A stretch of 64,000 bases of DNA, taken from the NCBI GenBank assembly GCA_024734555.1, contig JANPWX010000108.1:475756-539755 (forward strand). Direction: 5' to 3'. The notes below the pieces were generated by a model. That model searched no databases and had not been told where the DNA came from. It worked only from the letters and a program-made list of their open reading frames with translations. This document shows positions 26,001-37,640 of the stretch, piece by piece (position 1 is the first letter of the stretch; every line of letters starts with the position of its first letter). The DNA is from Trochalopteron elliotii. Its lineage: Eukaryota > Chordata > Aves > Passeriformes > Leiothrichidae. The position numbers and the translations under genes are program-made.

Positions 26001-28307
26001 TGCTCAGACCTAAAATGTAACACCTGAAAATCGTGAGGGTCATCGCTATTTCCTGAAGGTTCAGGAAAAAATGTGCAGAATATCTGATATTTACAAAAGA
26101 AATCCAGAGAAGAAAAAGAACAAGAGAGAAAGGTCTGGGTCCTAATTATTCACACTGTTTAATGCTTGTCTCCTCAGCTCTGCCTTTGAACTACTACAAA
26201 TACTACATTTACCACAAAGGCTAAAAGCTCTGAGCAGCATGTGAACCAATTGGTGCCATTTGATCTTTACCTTTTACTTAGCAGACCAGAGACTATCTTT
26301 TATAATGTTAGTATTGTTTATATTGTCATCAGGCTTGCATTCTTGCTTTAGTGTCTTTTTAGACAGTGCATGAATGAAGAAAAAAGATTAATATAAAAAC
26401 CGACAGGGACTACAACTGTTTTATACAAAGCATGAGGAAAGTTGTGTGAGACAATATTCCTTCCATTCACAGCTTGTGCTTCAGTCTTGATTTGGAAAGG
26501 CCCTCAGGGACATGCTTAACTTGAATCACTCTGAAGTCAATATATTTACACGTGCACAATATCTGTAGTTGTTTCACAAAGAGTTTTTCAGTGCATCTGA
26601 AGGAAAAATAGGTGACTATCTACAGAAACATTACCAGTCACCTCTATTTCAGCCTGACAACAACAACACAGCACAGAATGCATTTGGGGATGGCACATGA
26701 GGGGTTATTGCTTAGAGATACAATGGCTCTGTTCTTTCCCAAAGACTGTGGTGTGTGCATGAGTGGCATCTCCCAGGAGCAGTTCAAGCTGTGGCAAAAT
26801 TGTTCATATCGAGCTTAGTGCCATGTAAGGAGGGGGGTGAAACAGCACTGTTCCTTTCTTGCTGCACTTCAAGGAGCTCTATCAGGCATGTCATGCTGCA
26901 GCCTCTGCATCCCCCTGGGTAAGTCTCTGTGTCAAAACCTAGATTTTTTCCCAAAGTGTTTTACTTTAGAGGTGCTCTAATCAGATCATATCCAATGTTT
27001 AAACCACCTTAAACCTACCACAATTCCAGCAAGATACCAGAATTTTACTATGTCTTTCCACACTCCTGGTGCTTGCCTCAGACTTTAGTGTAGGCAAAGA
27101 GTAAAGGCACCAGAGCTTCCTGTGGCTTTGTATTCCTTCATGATATACAAACTACTCTTAATAACAGGAGGAAATTACATCTGGTGAATCTCTGTTAATG
27201 GCATTAGTGAGGGGTTAATTTGGCATGGTAATTTTCATTGGGGACCTGTGGAAATCTGCATAGAAGGGAGTCCTGTTTTTAGCACTGCTTTGAATGTCTT
27301 TGCTGAAGAATTCACCCAAAGTCTTTCCTTCCCACACTGATTTGTTTTTCCTTCAGAAGGAGAAGAGGCATTTATTGTGATCCATGGAGGTTACTGCTCT
27401 AGAAAGCTAAGAAAGAACATTTCATCAGACAAAACAAATACACTTGTAGAAACAACAGTGAAATTTGATAACCTTCTAATCTATTTATCAAAGGGCCTGC
27501 AGTTCCATTTCAAGGCAGGTGAAGCAATACTTACTGAACCCAGAAAATGAATCTACCTCTACAGAACTGAGATAACTAAAAAGGAGAAAGAAACAGGCAC
27601 AAAACCGTTAGCACCTGCCAAGTCTTATTAAGAGATTAGAATTCTTAAAAAGACAGCGAGCAGCTCAATATTTTCTTTTAAGTTTCTCTTGCCTGATTTC
27701 TCATGCATGCTGCTGTGCACTGCAGTGAAACAAACAGGTCACATTTCAGCTCTTCAGAGCTTCAAAAGTACTTTATGGCATAAAGAGCAAGCAGCTTCTC
27801 TTCAGACTTGGTAAAATTTTTTTAAGAAATGTATCTGTGGCCAAGTGATTGACTATTAGGAAACCGTGTGAGGCTAAACGTTGGCAAGAAACTCAGTTTC
27901 CTTGTAACAGTAGAGTTACTTTACACATGAATGCTCAGTGATTTAGGAATTGTTCTGAGATACACTGAAATATCCTACACTTTCAACAAGTTTCCTCTTT
28001 AATCAGTGGAAAACAGTTTACAAATAGGCTTCTTGTGAAATAGTGATGAAAGCAGCACTGCTAGTCATGCAGATCAGAGAGCATAAATCCCAGTGAAGCT
28101 GACAGGAATACAGACAAAAGTTTTAAAATAGAAAGAGCTATTTCTGGGAGAAATGGGGGGCCTGCTTCTCCTGTGAAATGCTAAAACTTGCAGGGGAAAA
28201 GGCCTGCAGATGACAGAGTGTGAACCACATGCATCCTGAAAAGGGACAGTCAGCTGGCCCATTGCATTTGTTGCTTCATCACCCTTTAGTTTAACCAGAA
28301 ATTAGAC
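23001..28307. other. Intron sequence, no gene recognised
   Basis: More than 5 kb without an identifiable repeat family. The minus-strand open frame at 24727-25032 (101 codons) and that at 23004-23186 show no domain. GC rises slightly around 26640-26920, with no identifiable feature. Confidence 0.5.
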
Positions 28308-28330
28308 AAAAAAAAAAAAAAAAAAAAAAA
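28308..28330. repeat. Poly(A) tract, 23 bp
   Basis: A pure A run. No AATAAA signal or gene-like sequence precedes it, so it is treated as a simple repeat, not as the tail of a retrocopy. Confidence 0.9.
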
Positions 28331-28711
28331 GGCTGAGGGAAAAACTGTTCACTTGCAGAAAGAAGGGGGTTAGTGCATTGAGCTGCCTGTAGAGATGTAG
28401 TTTATCCCTGGCTGAGAGTAACAAAAGGGCAGGCTTAAGGGGAGCAGTGTGACCAAATTAAAGAGAAGTGGAGTCTTCACTGCTCTCATAACACCCATGG
28501 CTGGACACACAAACCTGCCAGGCTGCTATCCTCAAATGGACAGGGAGGTATGAGCCTTTCCTTCCTCACCTGTCCTCCCCCAGCTGGAAGCCAGGCATCC
28601 AGGCAGAGCTCCAGGCTCTTGCTGATTGTGCTGACATGAGCAGTCCTAACTTCTATCGCATTTGGCCCATTAAAAAAAAAAAATAAAACCAGAACTACTG
28701 ACCTCTGCCTT
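28331..28711. other. Moderately GC-rich intron sequence between two A tracts
   Basis: About 380 bp, richer in GC than its neighbours, ending in a second A run at about 28672-28683. I recognise no family or gene in it. Confidence 0.4.
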
Positions 28712-29222
28712 TGTAAGACACCACTAGGAGTACTGCATCCAAGTCTCGGGTCCTCAGCATAAGAAATGGACTTGTTAGAGGGGGCAGAGGAGCCACAAAG
28801 ATAAACAGAGAGATGGAATGCCTCTCACACAAAGACAGGCTGAGAGACCTGGGGCTGTTCAGTCTGGAAAAGAGAAGACTTTGGGGAGGCCACATTGTGA
28901 TATTTCATTACCTTAAGGGGGCTTATAAAAAGGAGGAAGGGAGTTTTTATATGGGCAGATAGTGACAGGGCAAGGCACAAAGGTTTTAAACTGAAAGAGG
29001 GCAGGCTTAGATTAGACAATAGGAAAAAGTCCTGTAGTGAGAGGGTGGTGAGGCACTGGAATATGTTGCCCAGAGAAGGTGTGGATGGCCCATCCCTGGA
29101 AGGAGAGACTGGATGAAGCTCTGAGAAACCTGATCTAGTGAGTGGCATCTCTGTCTATGCTAGGGGCTTGGAACTAGAGGGCCTTTAAGGTCCCTTGCAA
29201 CCCTAAGCATTCTATGGTTCTT
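28712..29222 (+). mobile_element. CR1 LINE fragment with intact 3' end
   Basis: Reads in sense order: GGAGTACTGCATCCAAGTCT, GGAGCCACAAAGAT, CTGTTCAGTCTGGAAAAGAG, GCACTGGAATATGTTGCCC, GGTCCCTTGCAACCC and a terminal GCATTCTATGG. This is the 3' 500 bp of CR1, 5'-truncated. Minus-strand open frames over 28695-29148 are shadows of it. Confidence 0.93.
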
Positions 29223-31454
29223 TGAACCTAGGTGACAAGTGTTATCCTTGAACAGGTCTTCCCTTCACTTACCAATATTGTTATAGTGTTTCTGGATATT
29301 TTTTATTTTTTTTTTTTAGCTCTGAGACTACATTGCTTGTTCAGTTTTGCTTGAAAGTGCAGGTAATAGATACAAAATAGGTAGACAACTGACTGACCAG
29401 AGATGACACCCAGGTATAAAATGCACTTGTGCAGAATATGTAATTGAAAGAAAAAAAAAAAGATCTTTTTGCAAACAGAAGAACTCTGCAGAGAAATACT
29501 TATATTAAAAAGATTACATTTTATGAAGCATCCTAACAATACTGGGAGTTGAAATTAATCCATTGTTTCCGAATGAAGACGCCAGTGTGAAAACAGTTTT
29601 GGTATACACAGCATTTTAACTTCAGTTGGTTTCCCCAGTTCCTGTTCTATACTTTGAAGCTGTACTACAACAGAAGGCTTAATTCTCAACTTTCTCACTG
29701 ATCCTGTAGGGCTGAGATAAACCAAAATACAGATCACGTTAGAAGAAAAAGTAATCTGACCATCTTCAGAGTGAGAATGGAGACAGCACATGAGACAAAG
29801 CAAAATATTTTGTAACTTCATTAAGTTTCCTGGATGCATTTACACTAATGTCCCTTCTGATTTTTTTAAAATATATTGCATAACGATACTGCATATTCAT
29901 CATAGGAATGTGAATGTTTCTCTACAGCTCCTTTAGTTCAGGCCTATTCAATGACAAAACATCATTCAGCACCTGGATATGTGTTGCAATCCAATAATTG
30001 CATAATAGCTTAAAAAAATGTGGTCCTCAAAGACAAAAAATGCTATATTTATTTCCTAGGATGCATCATTTTTTTATTTAAAGTGAACCCATATTTTGCA
30101 AGAATAATTTACAATTAAGTTTTAATTTAACAGACATTATTGATCTAAGCTCCAAAAGGATTTAGTGATTTTTTTTTTCTAAATTTGCTTTCAATCATCT
30201 TGTGTTCAACTTAATTAATTACATTGTGTGCCCTCAGCACTTTTGTGTTTAATTAGAATACAGCAGAGAAAGATTTTGCTTTAAAATCTTGCATTATCTT
30301 GTGTATGCTTATTTATGGAAAAGCTTTTGTGAGTGGAGGTAGAGCAGCTCAGCCACTGTAAATGAAGTAGAAATAGGACTGTTTGTGTGCATATGCATTA
30401 TTTTAATGGATTAATATTAGCCTCTCATATTCACATTTATTGACCTTTAACTCTCTACTACTGTTTGCATATTTGTCAAACACTTTTTATGTCTTCCTGT
30501 AGATGGTGAGAGTTACCCAGTGTTGACAATACCTTTGAAAACTTGAATTTAAAAGTATAAAATATCTGCATAGAGCTGCACAACACTGAAAATTGTTAAC
30601 ATTAAGCAGTTATAATTAAATTCCATGATGGAATTATGTTTTAAAGTAACAGCACGATGCAACACGTGATTGTTAGTAACGAACTCTTTATCCTGGCTTG
30701 TCTTTTGCCAGTGCTGGTTTCTCTGCTCTTTGGAAACTTTCCCTACTTGCAAATTCTTTTCTCATCTTTTTTTACAGAAATAGAGAAAACAACTACATAA
30801 ATCTAACAAATCTTGTGACAGATGCCATATTTTACAATTTCTATCAGAATCCATAAAATACAATGTTTTCTTTGAAGTTTGCAATTATATTGGTTTAAGA
30901 ATAATCAAGTCATTTGACTATACAAGAAACTCCTCTTTTCTTAAAAAAGGGTCTATTTGTAAGTTGTAGAAGAGTTTAGGGAATATGTTTAAATTTGCTC
31001 TCCATCATCTTGAACTTTTAATAACTATAGTAACTTTACATGAATAGTAACTTTACATGAATTCAGACCTTTTCTATCACTACACAAGGGAAAAAAACCC
31101 CTTTTTTTCCCCCTAATTTTCTGAAAAAAAGTAAAGAAAACTGAAAGGTCAGGCTAAAAAGGAAAAAAATACTTTCTCTGAACATGACTACTAGCTATAT
31201 ATAAGTAAAGATAAATATCAAGTGATAGTTTCTGAAGTTCAGAGGGTCTAATAGCAATCTAATGATATCTAAATGGAAGCCACTAAGAAGACAAATACAA
31301 GCTCTTGACAGCAAAAAGATTACAGACATAAAAGAGATTCCAAAATATAATCAGAAAATATATTTTACCCATGATGACCATCAGGAGTGGTACAGGGAGC
31401 CTCTACAGGCTCCATTATCAGTGAGTAGATTCAAGAAAAATCCCTGAGCAACTT
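29223..31454. other. AT-rich intron sequence, possible conserved noncoding segment
   Basis: No gene or recognised repeat family. The part from about 30180 to 30500 is rich in homeodomain-type TAATTA and TTAATTAG motifs and lacks repeat signatures; see findings. Confidence 0.4.
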
Positions 31455-31563
31455 ACTCTTATCTCACAAGTGGCTCTGCTTTGACTAGGGGGATGTTTTT
31501 TAGAAATCTCCTGAGGCCCTTTCCCACCTGGATTATTCATTAAATCTATTTCATGATTCTCCA
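31455..31563 (+). mobile_element. Diverged CR1 3' end
   Basis: Contains GTGGCTCTGCTTTGACTAGG, then ATCTCCTGAGGCCCTTTCCC, ACCTGGATTATTCATT and TTCATGATTCT, matching the 3' end of an older CR1 subfamily with several substitutions and a small insertion. The left limit is uncertain and may extend to about 31385. Confidence 0.75.
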
Positions 31564-31887
31564 GACCTGATTCAAAACCACCATATCATATAGCCTTTAG
31601 TGGCCATTTTTGTAATGAGAGCATGTCTTCATTCAGTACATGTCCTACTGCTCACAAATATTGTTGAAATCAGATCCTCAGTTTGATTCTCCATTTTGTA
31701 AAAGTGAATATTCAACATAATATTTTATAAGAGTACATGATAATTAATCTAGCCTTGTGGTTTTCTCAGTCTCAGTCTTGGGTTTTCAAATGTTTGGAAT
31801 AGGTAATGTTAAAACATGACTTTGCATATGCTTAAAAAGACACCACTCCATGAGACACTGTCTTCTGTTACACAAAGGAAATACAAA

Positions 31888-31918
31888 TCAGTCAGTCAAT
31901 CAGTCAGTCAATCAATCA
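31888..31918. repeat. TCAG/TCAA tetranucleotide repeat
   Basis: About 31 bp of alternating TCAG and TCAA units, a mixed-motif microsatellite. Confidence 0.85.
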
Positions 31919-32212
31919 TGTAAGTCAGCAATTTGTTTTGTGGTTCAATAAACAAACAATTTAACTAATATAGTCTGTAGAATTTTGGAGAACTAAAAAA
32001 ATATTTGGAATTAACATAAAATTTATGAGTACATGTAAAGCAATTAATCATAATATAAATCAATTAATCACAGGTGTATAAAGATAAAAATATTAATCTT
32101 GGTTTTTATCTAATATTGCCGAGCAATTTTTATGGACTGATGAATTCTGATCTCTCCTTTCTTGTGTCTTTTCCTTATAGACTATTTCAATATAAGTAAG
32201 ACCAGGATGAAT

Positions 32213-32288
32213 GAATAATAAAATAAAATAAAATTATAAATAATAAATAAAATTAATAATAAATAAATAATAAATAAATAAAATAATA
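32213..32288. repeat. AATAAA/AAATA low-complexity tract
   Basis: About 75 bp of imperfect AATAAAT and AAATA units. The many AATAAA hexamers here are part of the simple repeat and need not be functional polyadenylation signals. Confidence 0.85.
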
Positions 32289-34364
32289 AGAGTTGCTCAT
32301 TATTGCATTAAAATGAGTTTTTGTCTTACCCTGTCCTTCAGGAAAAAAAGATAATCAACTGCTTTCATGATAAGATTTGTCAGCATGGTAGAGCTAATAT
32401 TAATGCATTTTAAATTGAAAATAATTAGCAGGGCTGACATTTATATACAATGCTAGAATGTGACAGGGTACTGTATGCGGTAATGTGTGTCATCGGCTGA
32501 TGCAGACTGAACACATTATCCTCACTGCTCTTTCTGTGCGTCAATCAGTGTAATTATTTAATCTTTAATTTTAAACAATTACTACTTTTCTTTAGCTCCC
32601 GCATTTCTTTTTTATAGGATCAAGATAGACAGTGGAATTATTTTTTCATCTCACAAGGAGGACTTCCTGATGGGAGAAATTATATAGCAAATTTGGACAT
32701 GAAATTATTTTGTACAGTTTGTCACAAAGTCCTTGGTGTGTCTTTTAACTGGCCATGTTCAATTCAAAAGCAGAACTGCATGCCAAAAAAAAGAGTTGTT
32801 CCTAATTTTGCGGCTACAGCACTTTTTGGAGTGAGAGTTTACCAATAATATTGTTAGTGGTCAAACTCTAACATATTTTTGAGCTACTTAGAAGAGGTTA
32901 AATTTACAGACAAAGAGTACCTAAATCCACCTAAAGTCCTAAAGCCTACTTGTTTGCATGAATGCATGTCCTTTAATGGAACAATTGTATTTTAAAAATC
33001 AAAAACACAACCAAATTTCACAATGGATAAATTTCTCTACAATAAGGTTCTTTTGTAGGGAAAATGCCACATTTCCCAAATACAGATATCTCATTGCATT
33101 CTCATTCACTTGTGCCATGATCTGTGGATTTAAGGCAAAACTGCCCAGTTAAATAAATTTTAATAAACCTTCTTTACTATTTGGATCTATTTCATATCCT
33201 TAGATTTCGTAGCAGTTTATCAATAGCATGTGAATAATTATATTCCCTAATATAGGAGTTTAGAGTAGGGGAGGGTAATCTCTTTAAATCTCTGCATCCC
33301 TAGGGTAGCTAGGCTCTTTCAACAGGTGAGTCATAGCTGGAGCCAATGTGTCTCCATTGATTACGCAGAAACTGAAAAAAAAGATGACCCTGGCAGCTGA
33401 AATGCCCAGCTAGTAACGCTTCATTAACAATTTAACTGATATAATCTCCACCTCTGCAATACAAGTACAGCCTTTCTTGAGCTAAGAATAAAACTTCCTG
33501 TTGGAGACTGGAGGCATGAATTCCACCTGCACTTCCCTTTCCAACAGTTAAAGTACAGCCAAGATTATTTGGTGCTGAGAGGTGTTTGAGACAGCTGCAA
33601 TTCCACAAAGTGTATCAAGAGAGATTCACAAAAATAACCCTAAACCCATAATTGACAAAACAGATCCAAAATGAGAGAGTAAAGTGTAGAGACTTAAATA
33701 ACTACATTTTAAATTATCATACCCTAAAGAACAAAGTCTGTTTTGTAGTTCCTTATTTCTGGTTGGAGTATTGTAGACAACAGAAGTGAGGTGACATCAA
33801 ACTGGGGAGAATGGAGATAGCAAAATACATCTCTGAATTTTGAAGTTATACCTGCAAGGAATTGAACAAATTTAAAGAGAGAGAGGCTATCACATATGGT
33901 GCTGTATTTCCTGTCTCCTTAGCCCTTTATTCTCCTTTTCTCTTGTACCACTGTGTCTAATTGTTTTAACCGAACATGCCTTTTGAAAAGATATTAAAAA
34001 TTAACTCCTGTCTTGACAATTACATTTTGAATTAAGTTCTTCAAAGATTTTTCACAAAAAGGACTGGGAAATCCTACTTATTATTCAGTTTGCAATGGCA
34101 CATACAAACTCCTGGCACTAGAGATTGTTTTGCTGATGTTGAAAGCAAGGTCCAGAACAGCAGGGTTAGCAAGTGTTCCTTCTGAAGTGTATCCTGGGAT
34201 TCTGTACATAAACCTGGATGCCTGGTTTGATGAACTGGTGACAGACTTTAGAATTTTCCATCTGGTATTTCCTATTACACTGGCTGGTAAAGGTGGAGTG
34301 TTTCAGTATTCACACCGCACAGGTCATATGGAAGGACATAGAGAGTCTTTGGCTTTGACTGACC
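32289..34364. other. Intron sequence, possible conserved noncoding segment
   Basis: No gene or recognised repeat. The part 32300-32640 carries dense homeobox-like AT motifs set in otherwise complex sequence and is discussed in findings. Confidence 0.4.
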
Positions 34365-34640
34365 CTCTGGCCAGGTCCCATGGCCTACTTCTCTCTTGTA
34401 GACTTGGAGTCTCCCACAAACACATGTTCCAGGGGAGATTTAGATTGGATATTACAAGAAATGTCTTCCTTGAAAGGGTACTCATGCACTTGAACAGACC
34501 ACCTGTCTGGAAACTGGAAGTCTTAAAAAAACTTGTAGTGTTTAGGGATGTGGTTTAGTGGTGGACTTGGCACTGTAAGGTTGATGATTGGACTTGATGA
34601 CCTTAGAGGTCTTTTCTATTCTTAATTATTCTGTGAATCA
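34365..34640 (+). mobile_element. CR1 LINE 3' fragment
   Basis: In sense order: AGGGGAGATTTAGATTGG, GTGGTTTAGTGGTGGACTTGG, TTGGACTTGATGACCTTAG and a degenerate terminal ATTATTCTGTGAATC. This is a CR1 subfamily with the GTTTAGTGGTGGAC signature. The 142-codon open frame at 34130-34558 runs into this copy and is not a gene. Confidence 0.88.
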
Positions 34641-35341
34641 GTTCTTCATGCTGGTTTGAACCATGACTCTTTCTCTCCATTCTACTCATGTTCTGAGCTT
34701 TTCCTTTCCCTAAAACTCAGAGGGATCTTCTGGCCTCTTGCCATCCTTTGATATCCCAACGCACAATTTCCCACAAACAGGATTTTCATGACAGTTGATT
34801 AATGCAGACGCTCTTTCCTTAAATATTTTTCATGTTATTGCTGGTCAACAGAGCATAAAGATACAACATGGGACCAATTAGCTCTATAAGAAAATAGTGC
34901 CTAAATACCTTTAATCCTCATAAAACAGGAGTGACCAAGAAGAGTGAAGTTCCTGTTCTGATAACCTCCAGGAAAATAGTTTACTGAGAAATCTCAATAA
35001 GTTAGATTGTGATTATTCTCCAAAATCAGGCTGTCTCACAACTCTGTTAAAAATCAGCTTCAATTACAACGCAATGTAATATCCCAAATTGCCACCTGTT
35101 TATTTGAGACTAACAGTTGTGGAAACAAATACAGCAGAAAGAATTTTTTTATTACAATGTCGAGACTACAACAATACAAACCAAACAGGTTTTATCTAGT
35201 TTGACAAACTTCTGAGAATCCAGCACATCCTGGACTCCTGACTTTGTGACCAGTTTTCTTGTATCATGTCATCTATATAAGGGCTGCAGGAGTCACCAAA
35301 TCTGTTACATGCAATGGGATTTTTTGGTGGTTTAACACCCA
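34641..35341. other. Intron sequence between CR1 and LTR
   Basis: About 700 bp with no recognised gene or repeat family. Confidence 0.5.
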
Positions 35342-35347
35342 TAAAAC

Positions 35348-35881
35348 TGTAACAGTGTGTCTTTTTCGGAGTGCAGCCACGGCCTTTCTATATCCCAGTC
35401 AGCCTCTCCATAGACACTGCTTGAGAAGAATTCAGGCGGCAATTCAAGCTCACACAACCACACAGGTTACAAGGCTAGTTCAGCAGAGGGACAGAAGCCT
35501 TCCAGACCCAGATCAATTTCCAGCAAGCGTTTATTCCATGAGCCGAAGGTGAATCCAGAGCCAAAGAGAGAGAACATGTGTTTTTTCTCAGTTATATAGG
35601 GTCTCAGGTTCATAGGTGGTACGGGGAGCCGGGCAGGGGGCAAGTGGCCATAGGAAAGACAGTAAACTGGACACCAGGCCCCATAGCCAATGGGGAAACA
35701 GGGAAAGGGGATACCATGGGGTGGGTGATGGACTCGCAAAACCCAGAGAGAAGATTGCACAACGTCTACAAGGATCTATGGGGGAGAAGGATTTTGTAAC
35801 ACCTGGGAGGGGTATCTTTAATCTTCACCTTTCCAAGGCAAGGTACTTGGAAATTCCTTTAATGGCACAAGAGACTCCACA
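35348..35881 (-). mobile_element. Solo LTR, 534 bp, with 6-bp TSD (ERVK-like)
   Basis: The ends are TGTAACAGTG and GACTCCACA on the + strand, flanked by the perfect direct repeat TAAAAC (35342-35347 and 35882-35887). A 6-bp duplication is typical of alpha/beta-retrovirus-like (ERVK) elements. Read on the minus strand, the parts come in the right LTR order: a CCCATTGGCT box, a TATA box (CCCTATATAAC, + strand about 35590-35600), and a GGAATAAACG polyadenylation signal (35530-35535), then U5. No internal viral genes are attached. The overlapping open frames at 35259-35552, 35467-35760, 35578-35799 and 35616-35894 are shadows of the LTR. Confidence 0.88.
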
Positions 35882-36547
35882 TAAAACAACATGACTGTAA
35901 ACAGATTTTATTTTTAAAAGTTGAAAAATTTAAAATTTATAGTAAAATTTAAAAATCAAAATGTAACTTTAGGAAAATATTTTAGCTCTAGACTTGCTAG
36001 TAGTCTGCCTCATTGTTGGATTTTGTCTATTGCAGGTAATCTAAATAGTGTAACTGGGCCCTGATTCTGATCAGGAATTGTGATTCCTACACAAGTCTGT
36101 GAATAAATAGTAATTAAATATGAGTGCATTTAGTGCTAGTGAACAAAGAAAGAACTGAAAGCAAAATATGAAGTTAAAAAAAAAAATCAGCTAGCACAGC
36201 ACAGCATGGTTGGGAACTAATTTAGTATAGATAAGTCACTAAGAAGGAAAAAGTAGAGAGGGGAGATTTGCTAAGTTTCCAAGCAGCTTGTTAGTATTCA
36301 TGAGAGTGGATCTTTAGTAATTATCATGACACACAGATAGTTTATAGCCCAGATGAAGGATTCTGTGTGTCAATCAGTGAAAATGTAATCACCTAAAAAA
36401 AAAAAAAGAGACGTCTGAGGCTGGTTTCTGAGATTAACCAACTTTGAAGGAATTTTGAACTTTAGAATTTTTAGAACTTTAAAGGCAAAGGAGCATAGGA
36501 GCTTAATGTATTATTTTCTCATTCTGCTGAAGAGAGCAATTTTGCCA

Positions 36548-36837
36548 CTCTACTCAGCATTTGTCAGGCCATGCCTGAAATACTGAGTTTGATTTTGTTT
36601 CCTGTTATACAAGAAGGTTTGGACACACTAGAGAAGGTCCAGAGAAGGGCATAAAAATGACCAATGGGGAACCTGCCATAGGAGGAAAGGCTGAAAATCA
36701 GCCTTGAGATGAAAAGATTTAATGGAGACCTCTATGGAGACATTACATTTACTTGACATTACATTACATTAAATGGAGACATTACTATGTTCCAGTATTT
36801 AAAGTGTGCCACACTTGTTAAAGAAATGGAGGCTTCC
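36548..36837 (+). mobile_element. CR1 LINE, left part of a copy split by an LTR
   Basis: Reads CTACTCAGCATTTGTCAGGC, GAAATACTGAGTTTG, CACTAGAGAAGGTCCAGAGA and AAATGGAGGCTTCC, the CR1 region upstream of the 3' end. It contains a small local duplication of ATGGAGACATTAC units near 36720-36786. The copy continues at 37387 after the inserted LTR. Confidence 0.85.
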
Positions 36838-37386
36838 TGTCATTGTTTAAGCCCAGCTGGAAATTAGGTGCCATGAAGATGTTCACTAAACCCTCCTCTT
36901 TGCCCCTCACCCTAGTGGAATGGGGAGGAGAACCAAAATAAAACTTTTAGGTTGAGATAAGAATAGCTAGATAATTAAAAATAAAATAAAATACACAGGT
37001 ATTGGTAAATTCTAGCAATAATGACAATAAATAGGAAAAAGTAAGTGGTGCACAATGCAATTGCTCACCACCAGGTGACCAGTGTCAGAGCCTCCTTCTC
37101 AAACCCCAATTAGCCCCCACTTCAGGGTAACTTCTCCCATTTTATATTCCAGGCATGATGTTCCATGGTGTGGAACATCCCTTTGGGCCACCTGTCTTGG
37201 CTATGCTTCCTCCCAGTTTCTTTTGTGCACCTCCTCACTGGCAGAGCATGACTTAGGATAAACACAATTTAGCAAAAGACCAAAACATCAGAGTGTTATG
37301 AACATCACTGTCATACAAAATCCAAAAAATAGCGCAGTAAGAGCTACTGAGAAGAAATTAGCTCTGCTCTAGCTGAAACCAGGACA
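36838..37386 (-). mobile_element. Solo LTR, 549 bp, inserted in CR1, with 5-bp TSD (ERVL-like)
   Basis: The ends are TGTCATTGTTTAAGCCC and GCTGAAACCAGGACA on the + strand, and the flanks are a perfect CTTCC duplication (36833-36837 and 37387-37391). On the minus strand it starts TGTCCTGGTTTCAGCT, which I recognise as the start of an abundant bird LTR family, and has a TATA-like AATATAAAA (+ strand 37140-37148) in the expected place. CR1 sequence resumes directly after the duplication, so both ends are certain. Confidence 0.93.
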
Positions 37387-37640
37387 CTTCCTTTTTACAA
37401 GGAGTTGCTTGGAAAAGACAAGGCATAATGGATACAGGTTGCTTCTGGGGAGTTTCCAGTTAAGAACAGGAGGAAAATTTTTCACAATAAGAAAAATCTG
37501 CCATTGGAATAATCTCACCAGGGAAGTGGGGGACACTTAAGATTCATGTGGAGACGGTGCTGGGCCATGTTGTCCATTTTGTTGCTAAGAAAGGCTGGAC
37601 CAGCTAACTATTGATCTATTAACATTTTAAGATAATTCAC
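37387..37640 (+). mobile_element. CR1 LINE, right part of the split copy
   Basis: Continues the CR1 copy from 36837: TTTTTACAAGGAGTTGC, AAGACAAGGCATAATGG, then GGAATAATCTCACCAGGGAAG and AGGCTGGACCAGC. The 3' terminal repeats are lost or unrecognisable after about 37640. Confidence 0.85.

Noticed and set aside
34130..34558. 142-codon plus-strand open frame, one of the longest in the window
   Set aside because: Its last part is a recognisable CR1 3' region in sense orientation, and the first part has no domain or splice context. It is a chance frame through a repeat edge.
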